Origin: Annulohypoxylon bovei var. microspora
Lineage: Eukaryota; Ascomycota; Sordariomycetes; Xylariales; Hypoxylaceae
NCBI GenBank assembly: GCA_022836615.1
Contig: MU405356.1
Coordinates: 1 to 64,000 of the forward strand
Length of the DNA: 64,000 bases
Reading direction: 5' to 3'
Shown: in pieces, positions 22,691-33,442 of the stretch
Layout: the number at the start of each line of letters is the position of its first letter
How positions within the stretch are numbered: the stretch's first letter is position 1
The notes under the pieces: generated by a model
Told to the model about the DNA's origin: nothing
What the model saw: only the letters and a program-made list of their open reading frames with translations
Databases searched by the model: none
Program-made: the position numbers and the translations under genes

Positions 22691-24671
22691 ATGACTTGAT
22701 CGCTAAGGATAAAGCGAACTTCGGGTATTGTAATCCTCTGCGAATGCTAATACATGGCCTCTTTAATTTCCACATATGAGTTTTCAACACACGAGAACTA
22801 CTTCAAATTATATGGTAACTAGGTAGTTATATGGATGACTATTCCCATTAACTCTGACAATTACCTAGGCTCTAATACGGATTACTTCATAAACACTATT
22901 TACTTAATCTATTTAATAACTAGTTAATAGGTACAACTTACGGCGTACTTCTCAATGACTTCGGAATGAGGTCAGAGGCAAGACTATCTTAGTCACAAGT
23001 GTTATTCCTGGTGGTCTTGGTGCCGTATATGCTGAATTCATATCCAAAGCCCAACCAGCTCTCATTATCCTGACCACCGCATCACCTACTAGAGTCAAAC
23101 CCCGTCATTTTAAGTTGGAACTCGATTCCTTCGCTAAAGTGCGCGAGGCCGCTACAACTGTCAATTCGTAGACTGAAGTAACTACCTTAAATTGAATTTT
23201 ACGCGCGATTTATTAACATCAATCTGTAATATGCGAACGCCACAAACGCCACCGCGCGAACTCTTAATAAGCTTTTAAAGTTGCCATAGCTCCCGCATGC
23301 TTAGCTCCTCCCCTTAAATGAGGTGAGAACCAATCAGAGTTCAATATTTCCATCGGCGGACATCGCGGGACTATGCCCTGGGGCATTTCAGAAAACTTCA
23401 CGCCCATTGAAGGATCAACGAAACATTGGGATATGGGGAAATTCTTCCGTGCTTCCATTCAATTTCATATGCAAGTATAGCTCGCATTACGCCTTCCCAT
23501 GGAATTCCATGTTCAAAGCCGGTTGCTTGACAGCAACCACTTTGCCGCAAAGCCGTAATACCTGATCGTATTCTTCGCCATAGGCTTGATGTCCGGTACG
23601 ATAACAAAGTAAAAGATGCCGCTCCGCCGGAAGCCGCGCTCGACTTAGCTTACCGCGAGATTAAAATGCAGACCTGCGACCCTAGCGCTTCCATCATCAC
23701 GAACAAGCCCAACTCGAACGCCATAAACAAAGTTCCTCTCCTAAACCCATACTCCGAAGTTTAAGTTAGACGTTGTCATGACCAAGGCGCACCAACTTCC
23801 TTCTTTCCTGAAAGCTGCACCGTTTCTAGTCCCCTCATCGCTTCATCGCGTGAATTCGAACTAGCTTTTGAAACAGTTAAACTTGCCAAAGCTGAAGCGC
23901 CATGGTCCCCGATGCACACCGTGTCGGCCAGCGGTGACGCTAGTACCGAAGTGGCGGCCGCCAAAGTGTTTGGTGTAGAAAAACGGCATTGTTTCTAGTT
24001 GATGCCTATGAAGTCTATTAGACATCGAGTTCCATATACACAAAATGGACGATAGAGCTGCTAGACACCAAGCTATGGGGGGTGTATAGGTACTCACTTT
24101 TAGGGTCTCGGAGTTGAGTTAGGTTGTCCTTATAACTTTGATTTCGTAGAATTTATCTTGATTGCTTTAAAGGTGTTAGGTAATGGATGAACCTAGGTAG
24201 GGAGAATACAGAATGAATCTCCTTGCAAATAGTATTTAAGTAGGTCCTAACATTTCTAATTTCAAGGAATATTTGACTTGGCATGGCCTGTAAACTGGAA
24301 CCACCTCACGGGAAGCTGTACACTTTAGACTGACACTTATTACGTCATATGAGAACAATGATTGCTGAAACTTGGCCTGGCAGACTTGGCGGATTAAGTG
24401 GTCGTGTAACCGCCCGCCACATCAGTGACTCAGCCACATCTTATTAACTCGATTAGCGAGCCAAGATCTCATAGCCACTTCTAGATCTTTCTCATCATCA
24501 TCATCAAATCTTGGAAGTTGGATGCTCAAAGCTGAAAACACGCCACGGACGCGTCCTCCTCGACTTGCTACTTTTGACAGCTCTAGCCTTTATTATGAGT
24601 TGAAATTAGTTGAATGTAGCGCTAACAATATTTATCGACTTTGATAATCCCAGGTAAATACAATAGGCCTT
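22691..24671. other. Gene-poor interval containing relics
   Basis: Apart from the dehydrogenase relic at 22,964-23,171, frames between 23,200 and 23,970 are broken by stops in every reading and look like further decayed coding sequence that I cannot name. ACCTAGGT is at 24,191-24,198 and an ATC/TCA trinucleotide run is at about 24,493-24,507. Confidence 0.4.
22964..23171 (+). pseudogene. Short-chain dehydrogenase/reductase N-terminal relic
   Basis: The frame that reads GKTILVTSVIPGGLGAVYAE from 22,977, then ISKAQPALIILTTASPTRV, matches the N-terminal Rossmann segment of fungal short-chain dehydrogenases, where TGxxxGxG binds NAD(P). Here the first Gly of that motif is Ser (GGT to AGT, a G-to-A transition). 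The frame reaches a TAG at 23,169-23,171 after about 65 residues, long before the Ser-Tyr-Lys active site. No ATG-led start or continuing exon was found. Decay by RIP-like transitions next to a transposable element is plausible. Confidence 0.5.
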
Positions 24672-26479
24672 TTATTCGAATACCTCAAACCCAACGATAT
24701 CCGGAGCATAATAATTCGCATACTCAGCCAACACAACCTGGTTCCCACCGGCTACAAATCCATCTACTTCAATGAGCATCCTATCGGACTCGGACCAGTC
24801 ACCTCCCGAGATAGGAAACGCCCACCTCTTCGGCGTGCCTCCGTTAACAGCGACCGTCATGTTGCGCGTGTTGGACCCCCAACCCCATGCGCTGTCGAGG
24901 GCTATATCGTAATTAATGAAATCGATACCGAGCAGTTTCGTCCCCTCGGAGCCTACGACTACAGAGTTAAAAGTTGCACTCGCTCCTTGGGCCGGAATGC
25001 TAATCTTATTCCCCTTGGGCAAGCACTTATCCGCGTCACAAGCAACTTCCTGTGCGCCGCTCGCAAACGTAGCATCTGCCGCTGAGTAATACTTGCCGGT
25101 CGACTTAGGCAGAGTTTTCTCCTCGACAATGTTGCTTAGTACTAGGAGTCTTAGTTCGTGGCCCTTGAGCTCGAATTTCTGGACTCCGGATATTGCGCCG
25201 ATATCTTCCGCTGCCCAGACGTCGCGGGCATTCGCGGACGAAATGTTCACAGCCGAGAGGTCGAACTCTACTGTCTGCGAGTCGTTTTTCCAATTCGCGA
25301 TGCCGATGACCGTTCGCGACCCGGATAGCTCGCCGGCCCAGATGTCCCACTCTTCTTCGGTGTAGCGACGAACTAGCCGTGCCTGCTTACCTAGGGAGTC
25401 TTGATTGATCGATATGACTTCTTCGCTGCGAAGCACATCGAGAGAGGCGGCCGGTGTGAGCTGCTGGTCGGTTGGTGCTCCGAAATTTAGTGGCGACTTG
25501 TTAATGGCCCACATGCTAAAGTGAAATTTCTCCTCTTGGAGGGACAGCGCATCAAGGCCAACGCTGGATGTGTTAATACATAGACACGTGCAATTATGCG
25601 GACCTGAGCTTACATCAACATATCCATGTCAGGATAAGCACCGACTACAGTCGACTTGTAAAACGGGACGACCTGATTTGAAATCCGCCATATACTCCTC
25701 CACGCGTTATATATGTCGTTGCTAATCCTGTAGACATTACCAATAGGCGGGGCCCATTCGCCTAGGTCTTGCCCAACACCCCATTGACATATGAAATAGG
25801 CGATGTCTCGGTCTACGTCCTCCAAGACAGCAGCCATCTTCTCATGGCGCGCGGGCGATGTGGACGCTGGCGATGAGTAGTCAGCCTCGACAGTTGTAGA
25901 TGACGAATAACAGTTATCGTATCTGTAAGATTTAAGTTATGAATGCTGACTCTTCGCTATCCAGAATTCTATACTCACTTTAAAGAGTCACCTGTCCAGT
26001 TAGCAAATGTCTGCGCGTCTATCTCTTCGTACCCTATACCCAACTTAGAACTATGCTTGGAGAAATCGAGCGTTCTCAGATTTCGTACCGAGAGAAGCTG
26101 GCAGATTCGTCGAACCACATTGGTAGTATCCCGCCCCCGAGTAAAGGCCAAACTTCAAGCCTAGGCTATGGATATAATCTCCTAAAGCCTTTCCTCCGGC
26201 AGGGAATAGGGTGGGATTCCATTGCAAGCGGTTTTCAGAGTCTCTGTTTGCCGCCATCCACCCGCAATCTGTCGTGACATATTGGTAACCCAAATCGGCG
26301 AGGCCAAGATCCACGAGTCCTTGAGCATTAGTTTTCATAATGGTTTCGCTAGGGTTGCAGCCATAATGATTGTAGCTGTTCCATCCCATTGGCGGCGCTT
26401 TCGACTTGTAGAGAGCAGCCTCCACCGAAACCCCTAAGAGGAACACTAAAGCTATGATGCTCTTCATCGTATGCGACAT
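24672..26479 (-). CDS. Secreted alpha-galactosidase, GH27 (melibiase type)
   Basis: Four exons (26479-26089, 26033-25979, 25922-25614, 25563-24672) keep frame and give 548 residues. A signal peptide ends near ...LLGVSVEA, and the mature enzyme starts ALYKSKAPPMGWNSYNHYG, the classic GH27 opening. The nucleophile is Asp151 in KYDNCY and the acid/base is Asp249 in YPDMDML. The enzyme removes terminal alpha-1,6-galactose from melibiose, raffinose and galactomannan outside the cell. After the (beta/alpha)8 barrel (about 27-290) come a beta-sandwich domain and, from about 415, a C-terminal module resembling CBM35 (GIDFINYDIALDSAWGWGSN...). I used the ATG at 26,479. An in-frame ATG at 26,467 would also start a good signal peptide. 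Confidence 0.92.
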
Positions 26480-27622
26480 CTTGCCCAATGCGGCCGCAAA
26501 GGCTTTGGAGATGAGTTGCTATAGCGAGTTGGCGAATCAACTGTTCACCACGAACTTTTTGAGCGCCATGATTCTTTTTATACATCATTGCTACTGCCAA
26601 GTTAGCCTTTCTCGGTCTATCGAAGCCGATGATACTTCAATGTCACCGTATAAATGTACTTGTAATTTTCCGTGGAGTCGATTTCTCCATCATGATCCTG
26701 CGAATTCTTGTTTGCGGGGAACCTAGTCCGGGAATGCTCTTCTCCACACATAGGTTCACTGTGATCATCCAGGCACTGAGAGATGCCATGCGAGCGGTCC
26801 TATAAGAACTCGGCGAATAAATCTTGATTTGATTTCTCCAAATTGCACGTGAATGTTTACTGTTAGATTGAGTCTATATCTGCAGACAGCGCCGTCTTAA
26901 ATCGAAAACAATGTACGAATAACTATAGTAACCTATTACGATTAGTTATTACCTACCTACCTACATATCTACGAATTTTCCTAGCTAGAAACCAATTAAG
27001 AAGAGGAAATTAGAAAGGGGGTAAAGAGAGAAATGGATTACTCCTCAGGTGTTAGTATATAATACCGTCCGGCTATCAGTAGGTATTTACACTATGCTGC
27101 GGAATAACTCAACCAATTGAAAGCTGAGTTGTTATATTCTTCCATGCGACATTTTTTTCATACCTATTTGAGGAAAAATAAACTACGATGTCTTGTCCGG
27201 ATAGCTTCAACGCTAAGACATCGATCGAAGGCTGCGATGATGCAGAATGCTGCGGAATAATTCATGGCAACGCCTCTCCAATGCGACCCCTTCTTTACGC
27301 CTATGGTTTCTATAACCGCTGCCTAAAAATAGTGTCAGCTGAACCAACAGCGCGCTTAAGACAACCCAAGAAGCTGAAAATAGCCCCCAACTTATCACAT
27401 GTGTCAAGGCTTGCCAGTTTTAAAACCTTATGACAGCGCGTGCATCACGATGTCTCGGAATTCTTCTGCTATAATCACAGTCAATCTCCATGCCTATACG
27501 AATAGTACAGCAGAAAGCAATCCGTATGAACGAGGACGCAACTGTCGAAATCCAGCCTCAATGCAGGACATCGGACCAACAACTTGACGATCATATTCAG
27601 CATCCATCAACACCCACCAACA
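26480..27622. other. Divergent intergenic region of GH27 and HET genes
   Basis: The interval supplies promoters for both neighbours. A short frame at 27,188-27,433 has no recognisable feature. A CCTA/CTAC-rich run lies at about 26,950-26,970. Nothing else was seen. Confidence 0.5.
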
Positions 27623-30073
27623 ATGTTAGCGGCTGGCGACTCGATCTACGATGCTCTGCCACTACCTACTCGATATAAATGTATCAGGGTCTTAGACATC
27701 GAAGGATCTACCAATCCGAAAGATCCCCTCATTGGTGATATACGGATAATTTCTTTGGATCGAGTCTTTGAATCCTCATTCACTGCCCTCTCCTATGTCT
27801 GGGGAGGTTATTCCACCCCGAAGGACACCATCCAGTGTGGAATGGATCAAGTACCAATCACTACGAACTGCAGAGATGCATTGCGACAGCTGCGGTCGAT
27901 CACCAAAGGCAAGCTGACCATTTGGGTCGATGCCATATGTATAAACCAAAGAGATGATAAAGAGAAGGAAGGCCAGATCCCCCTTATGGGAGAGATATAC
28001 AGCCGAGCGGACATGGTATATATCTGGCTTGGCAACAGCTCTCTCGCAAGCAAACGGGCAATATCTTGTCTTGCCCAGGCGTCACAGTTCAACTATCTCC
28101 CCCTGGACCCAGAGCGCATCGACAGAAAGGCGCACTGGACCGAGAGAGCTAGATTCGCGTTAAAACTACTTCCTCCGTATGTTTTCTTTAAGTCCTATTA
28201 CAATGGCTGGAAAGAATTCAGACTCCGCCAAGCCTATGAACCCGAGGACTTCGAGGAGCTCCTCGGTAGAGACTGGTTTTCGAGATCCTGGACATTCCAG
28301 GAGGTAATCTTGGCTCGCAACTTGGTCCTCGTATGCGGCTCTGATTCCCTCCCATGGGTCGAGTTCATGAGGGGGTTCGGAAGCTTGTATAATAGCTCTA
28401 GAACGAGAACCGTAACCCCGGTCACGAATATCACCCACTACGGCAACGCAGACGACGTCGTAGTTCTCGAGAAGGAACAGCAGAAGCCATCGACTCGCCA
28501 TTTACCAGATACCTTCCGAGCTTTCGAAAGGGTCATCCGACTGTGGACCGGCACCGCGAGGTCGTGGGGCGGGCTTAAAGACCGACCGACAGACTGCGAG
28601 CCATGGATAGAGTCGTTCTATCATTTCCAGGAATCCTACATCAACCTCCACGATTCTCTTCTTCCGCATTCCACGCTCGGGAGAATCTACTACTCTCTCA
28701 CGAGTTTCGGGTCCCTTCTACTCATCTTAATCCCCCCTCTCGCAGTCCTGATCTACCTCGACAGCACACAACCTTCCAAAAACGCAGACGCGGCTCTAGG
28801 CTCATGGGCCTTCGTCGTGGCTCTTCTCCTCGTAGGCCAGTACGTATTAACGCGCATGTCCTGGTGGTGGCTCCCGCGGAAAGGCTCTTTCGGGGACGCC
28901 GACGAGTACAGCGACGCACGGGTCACCCACACGCTCGTCGAGGGCATCGTGCAGACGCTGCGGCAGCGCCAGGCCACGAACCCGAAAGACCGAGTCTTCG
29001 CGCTCTACGGCGTGCTCGAGCGATCCGGGCTCAGCAGCCTCCCGCGGCCCGACTACGAGACGCCGCAAGGACGGATCTACCACGAGTTCTTCCGGCACCT
29101 GATGAAGTGGCAGAAGTCGAGCATGACCCTGCTCCTCGACGCTGGGAAGCGGCTGAGAGATAACCCGGACATGCGCGACGCGCCCAGCTGGGTGCCGGAC
29201 TGGAGCGATCCGCTCCCCGAGCCCACGATTTCCGCGAACTTCTTCCTCGGCGGGAGAGATAGGAGGTTCAACGCCACGTTAGGGGTCGAGGAGTCCGTGC
29301 GATTCGCCCGGAACCCGAACGAGCTCATCGTCCGCGGCCACTGGAGCGGGTCCATCACATACGTCACCGAGGTGTTCCGCGAGGTCGACAGCCGCCTCAC
29401 GGGCAGCGACCTCCTGCAATACCTCGCGGCGCCCGGCGGCCCCATCGCATCCCTCGCAGGCTGGCTGTGCGTCGTCGCGCACACATCCCGCCCTCTACGC
29501 CCCCGCGTCTCCGCGTTCCAAGCCGGCGGCGGCACCTACACGGCGCGCACGGGCCAGCGCAGCGCGCGCACGAAAGAGCTCGCCCCCGGCGACGACGCCG
29601 ACCTGTTCGACGCGTACTTCGCGCTGACGCGGCAGACGGCGGCGCACGGCGGCGGCGGCCTGTTCTGCGCGGTCGCGCGCGTGCTCGACGTGTTCATCTG
29701 GGCGACGGCGCGCTTCGGCGTCGAGGACTCGTGCTCGGTCGACGCGCTTCTGGGCACGGCGCGCGAGCTGGGCCGCGACGCCGACGTCCTGGCCACGTTC
29801 GTCGCGCTCGTCGACGACCTCGCGCGCAACGAGCGCCGGCTGCTCCTGGCCTCCGAGAACGTCGTCGGCTGCGGGAGCAAGGGCGCGGCCGTGGGCGACC
29901 GCCTCGCGCTCGTGGCTGGGCTGCCGGCGCCGCTGGTCCTGAGGCCGACGGACACGGCCGTGGCGAATTGGTTCAATGCCGATTACGAGGTCGTGTGTTC
30001 TGCGTTTGTCGCGCCTTGGATGGATGGGTCGGCTTGTCGGGCGGGCGATATGAATGAGATCAGGTTGGTCTGA
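27623..30073 (+). CDS. HET-domain (heterokaryon incompatibility) protein with two membrane helices
   Basis: A single exon of 816 residues begins at the first in-frame ATG (MLAAGDSIYDALPLP). The HET domain occupies about residues 18-230: FTALSYVWGG, then IWVDAICINQRDDKEKEGQI and SRADMVYIWLG are the three classic HET blocks. HET proteins trigger cell death on contact with non-self partners during hyphal fusion. Two hydrophobic segments near 358-378 (FGSLLLILIPPLAVLIYL) and 393-412 (SWAFVVALLLVGQYVL) suggest a membrane anchor in mid-protein. Later PKDRVFALYGV and PDYETPQGRIYHEF are also typical of the family. The 3' half (28,850-29,980) is extremely GC-rich at third positions compared with the 5' part. 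The partner is unknown. Confidence 0.9.
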   Translation: MLAAGDSIYDALPLPTRYKCIRVLDIEGSTNPKDPLIGDIRIISLDRVFESSFTALSYVWGGYSTPKDTIQCGMDQVPITTNCRDALRQLRSITKGKLTIWVDAICINQRDDKEKEGQIPLMGEIYSRADMVYIWLGNSSLASKRAISCLAQASQFNYLPLDPERIDRKAHWTERARFALKLLPPYVFFKSYYNGWKEFRLRQAYEPEDFEELLGRDWFSRSWTFQEVILARNLVLVCGSDSLPWVEFMRGFGSLYNSSRTRTVTPVTNITHYGNADDVVVLEKEQQKPSTRHLPDTFRAFERVIRLWTGTARSWGGLKDRPTDCEPWIESFYHFQESYINLHDSLLPHSTLGRIYYSLTSFGSLLLILIPPLAVLIYLDSTQPSKNADAALGSWAFVVALLLVGQYVLTRMSWWWLPRKGSFGDADEYSDARVTHTLVEGIVQTLRQRQATNPKDRVFALYGVLERSGLSSLPRPDYETPQGRIYHEFFRHLMKWQKSSMTLLLDAGKRLRDNPDMRDAPSWVPDWSDPLPEPTISANFFLGGRDRRFNATLGVEESVRFARNPNELIVRGHWSGSITYVTEVFREVDSRLTGSDLLQYLAAPGGPIASLAGWLCVVAHTSRPLRPRVSAFQAGGGTYTARTGQRSARTKELAPGDDADLFDAYFALTRQTAAHGGGGLFCAVARVLDVFIWATARFGVEDSCSVDALLGTARELGRDADVLATFVALVDDLARNERRLLLASENVVGCGSKGAAVGDRLALVAGLPAPLVLRPTDTAVANWFNADYEVVCSAFVAPWMDGSACRAGDMNEIRLV

Positions 30074-30732
30074 TGGGCGTTGGAAATATAGGGGCTATGG
30101 CTATGCTTGATCTTGATGATTACGATGTAACGATAGGAAGGCGTTGGGAGTGTCTGATTCCGGGTTGAAAAGACCACCGACCCGGCTGGGCGGATCAGTC
30201 TGGGATTGGATGGGATTGCGGCTCACTTGGACGCGGGATCAAACACGTTCTCTATGAAACTCCCTTGATGAGCCACGAATTATATTAATCAGTTCTCCGG
30301 AGATTCCGAATTCTACTAAACTAAAGTTTCTAACAAAATGCCCCTGAATTGTGCAACCAACCTCGCTAGCAATATATTAAATATCGTGACATCGTACCTG
30401 CGTCGTAACCTACCAGGTTCTTAGGTACGATATATCTAACGGATAGTTCCGTTTCGAAATATTAGCATGGCGAGTTACCTGTGTAGGTAATTAAATGTGA
30501 CCATCTTGTCCGTTGCCCTTACATCGCCACGAACCGCAGAAGCCGAAGAAGCAACAGGGACCACGGATATATATTCTATATAAGGACGACCAATACCTTT
30601 CGAGGTAACATTTCTCAACCAGCAATCACCAGTCTCTCACTACCAAACACAAACCAAACATTCATTTTCAATATACTTCTCACCAGCACACCCTATAAAC
30701 ACTCTCAATCACCACCACCACCACCAATCACC
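30074..30732. other. Intergenic region with TATA box of the small secreted protein gene
   Basis: No gene is present. TATATAA at 30,577-30,583 is well placed for the gene starting at 30,733. The downstream leader is C/A-rich with a CACCAC run directly before the ATG, a common ascomycete leader. Confidence 0.55.
30577..30583 (+). promoter_or_regulatory. TATA box
   Basis: TATATAA followed by GG lies 150 bp upstream of the ATG at 30,733, with a pyrimidine- and CACC-rich leader between them. This is compatible with a strongly expressed gene. Confidence 0.45.
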
Positions 30733-31086
30733 ATGTTCGCCCAAGTCTTCACCCTCTTCACCCTGGCAGCCGCCGTCCTCGGCGCCCCCACCGAGCCCAT
30801 GATCCCAAGCATGTCAGCCGGGCCTTCCTACCCGGGTGTCGGCTCCAGCCCATCGGACCTACCCGCCGCCGGTATCATCCCCACCCCCTCGAACCCGATG
30901 GGGGGCGCATACCCGACCCAGCAGCCAGGCGTCGGTCAGGGCTCGGGCATGGGCTCTGGATCGTTCCCCCTCGTCGGGAAGAAGGACGTGGTCCAAGGCG
31001 CGCCCGCGAACCAGAACCCGGGATACTCCCCTGTCGTCCCCATAACCCAGAACGGGCAGGCCACGAACCCTATTTCTATTCCCTAG
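30733..31086 (+). CDS. Small secreted Gly/Pro/Ser-rich protein
   Basis: A single exon of 117 residues. The first 18 residues (MFAQVFTLFTLAAAVLGA) are a clear signal peptide, probably cleaved at ALGA/PT. The mature chain is low-complexity: rich in Pro, Gly, Ser and Gln with no cysteine (PSYPGVGSSPSDLPAAG, QQPGVGQGSGMGSG). A KK dipeptide near residue 84 could be a Kex2-type processing site. It is not a hydrophobin or a cysteine-rich effector. No family was recognised. The strong signal peptide, TATA box and good start context support a real gene of unknown role. Confidence 0.7.
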   Translation: MFAQVFTLFTLAAAVLGAPTEPMIPSMSAGPSYPGVGSSPSDLPAAGIIPTPSNPMGGAYPTQQPGVGQGSGMGSGSFPLVGKKDVVQGAPANQNPGYSPVVPITQNGQATNPISIP

Positions 31087-31851
31087 GCAACCTAGATGAG
31101 TCGAGCCGAACCCGGATCCGGAGTGTCGGTGTCGATGGAAGGGATTAAGATGGCGGGAAAAGGGAAGGCCAGATGAGGCGGTTGTTGGTTTGAGATTAAT
31201 AAGGCAAGGGGTGTGCATTTACCGACTGTACTGTGTATGGATTTACATTATTTCTCTTCTGTTTTCCCATTTTTACCAGTTTTTTCGGTTTACCCCGGAA
31301 GTCTTATGTACGCTATTTTAGGTGTTAAGGACAGACGGATTATGGCTGGATGAAAAGGGGGACATTATGGTTACATAATATACCAATTGCGCTGCAGGCC
31401 TACCGCGGAATAAAAAAGTCTCCCAGCTACAATCTATGAATCATAGTTGTGTTAAATATATTTACTCATCTGATGTGCGGAATAACACATTCTCTTCATT
31501 CAATCAATAAAACGATGCTAAATATTTATACTGGAAGGAGTGGGACAATTTGTAAGGGGCTGCTATCCATTAGACTTGATTACATAAGCAATACGAAGAA
31601 GATGCACCCTTCAAACAGTTTACACCTACGATAGATAGTTCGACAGATAGAAAACAGAAAACACTGGATCTGTTAGAAAATTTTAGTTAGTCTAATAAAT
31701 AAGCAATGGAATATCATCATTCGAGTCGTAACGCTTCCTGTTCTATACCATATCCTACACACAGCCTGTAGGTATAGAATGAGATCCAGCTCAACAGGAC
31801 GGAAAGATCTAAACATTTCCCGAACCACTGCTACTAAGGGCTTGCATATAG
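31087..31851. other. Convergent intergenic region
   Basis: The interval lies between the stops of the small secreted protein and kynureninase genes. It is AT-rich in places, with only short frames. No feature was identified. Confidence 0.5.
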
Positions 31852-33442
31852 CTATTTCTGTGTCGCGAGCAACGCGGATTCGAAAGCCTCAGCGAAAACG
31901 GCACATTCTGCGAAGGTGTTGTACAAAGGCGCAGGGGCAACTCGGATAACGTTCGGTTTTCTCTCGTCCACGATGACGCCGACCTTTTCGAGCTCCTTCA
32001 TAACTGGATCCAGGAGGCCGTCCGCTAGTAGTAGACTTAGCTGAGCACCGCGCTCGTTTGGATCGGATGGAGTGATGATCCTGAAGAGCTTCTTGGCATC
32101 TTCCGATAAGGCGGAGAGGGACTTCTCGAGAAAGGCAGTGAGCTTCTTGGACTTCTCTCGTAGCGCCGAGAAGTCGCCCGCGAGTTCAAAAACCTCAAGT
32201 GACGCGCTCAGGCTTGTGATGTCGAGGATACTAGGGTTACTCAGCTGGAATCCGGCTGCTCCTTTGACAGGATGGAACTTAGTTTCCATTTGAAAACGAG
32301 TCGCCTTGTCATTCCCCCACCAGCCTGAAAGTCGCTTGCCGTACCCCCTCTCGGGTTCTTCGTCGGTTATGGTCGTGGAAACCAGGCTATTACGTGAATT
32401 TATGAACATGCCTCCGATACAGCCCGGTCCCCCATTGAGATACTTGTACGTACACCAAGCCGCGGCATCAACATCCCAATTATGAAGGTGGAGTGGAACA
32501 TTGCCCACCGCATGCGCCAAATCCCAAATGATGAAAATTTCATGCTTATGAGCAAATGCGGTGATGGTTGGGATGTCTAGCAGCTGACCGGTGTAATACT
32601 GGACACCGGGTAGCAGGATCAGGGCGGTGTCTGCCGCATGCATCGAGATGATTGACTGGATGTCGTACGTGGTGATGAGAGAATCCTCCGAGTAAGGAGA
32701 CTCTATCATCACCATGGAGGTAGCTGGGTCAAGGCCATGATGGCGGATCTGGCTCAGTACAGCGAACTAAGACGTCTCAGCGAAGGCACAAATTTCGGTC
32801 GTCATGCGGACCATCCCTTACATGATCGCTCGGGAAGGCCTTGCTCTCCAATATGATCTTGTGTCTCCCGTTTGGATCGGGTCGATAGAAAGCTGACATT
32901 AATAAATGCAAATTCGCCGTCAGGGTCTGCATGACCGCCACTTCCGATTCACCCGCTCCGACGATGGGGGACATTAATTTGGCAGCTCGGGAATCAGCGT
33001 CAAGCCATGTTGGTAAAGGAGAGTCGCTTAGTGGCTTGAAGTGGCCCTGGACGGCTTGAGTGGACCAGGTTTGGAGATACTGGTTGATGCGAGTTGCCGT
33101 TCTTTTGGGCTGCAATCCAAGGGAGTTCCCGCACAGGTAAGTGCATGTCGTCGTTTCATCGGTTGGGGTTGGGGCGGGATCGGGATCGTTACTATTACGA
33201 TCTACGGAAGTTCAATGTGAGCGAAGTGATTTCTCGGTTGCTGACAGACAGACCGGAAAAGGCAGTTCACCTTCTTGCTGCTGCTGCTGCTGCTGCTGGT
33301 TCTCGAGAGTAGTTCGTTTGATTTCGGCTTTGGTTGGGATTCGAAATTCGTCTCTCAAATGTCGGAGTACATCTTCCCTATCCAAGACTTCAGCCTGAGA
33401 GCGAAGATTCGAAAACCGAGGTTGATCGGTCGAGGCGCTCAT
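31852..33442 (-). CDS. BNA5: Kynureninase (EC 3.7.1.3)
   Basis: Three exons (33442-33271, 33201-32822, 32766-31852) keep frame and give 488 residues. This pyridoxal-phosphate enzyme cleaves kynurenine and 3-hydroxykynurenine to (hydroxy)anthranilate and alanine, in cytosolic de novo NAD synthesis from tryptophan. TYLCGNSLGLQPKRT and the following INQYLQTWSTQAVQGHFKPL are family blocks. The PLP lysine is Lys292 in TYKYLNGGPG, and WDLAHAVGN supplies the cofactor-binding Asp. The protein has the family's length plus a polyglutamine run of eight near residues 49-56, encoded mainly by CAG, at the end of exon 1, where the family is normally variable. The first donor (GTGAAC) is not consensus but is the one that keeps frame. 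Confidence 0.93.

Noticed and set aside
26480..26488. Upstream extension of the alpha-galactosidase by three residues
   Set aside because: The extension starts with TTG. The ATG at 26,479 is used.
27584..27622. Upstream extension of the HET protein by 13 residues
   Set aside because: The extension begins with TTG. The first in-frame ATG is at 27,623.
28603..30057. Long plus- and minus-strand frames overlapping the HET gene (28,603-29,163, 29,467-30,057, 29,536-29,976)
   Set aside because: They are Arg/Ala/Pro-rich shadow frames created by GC-saturated third codon positions of the HET gene and have no domain.
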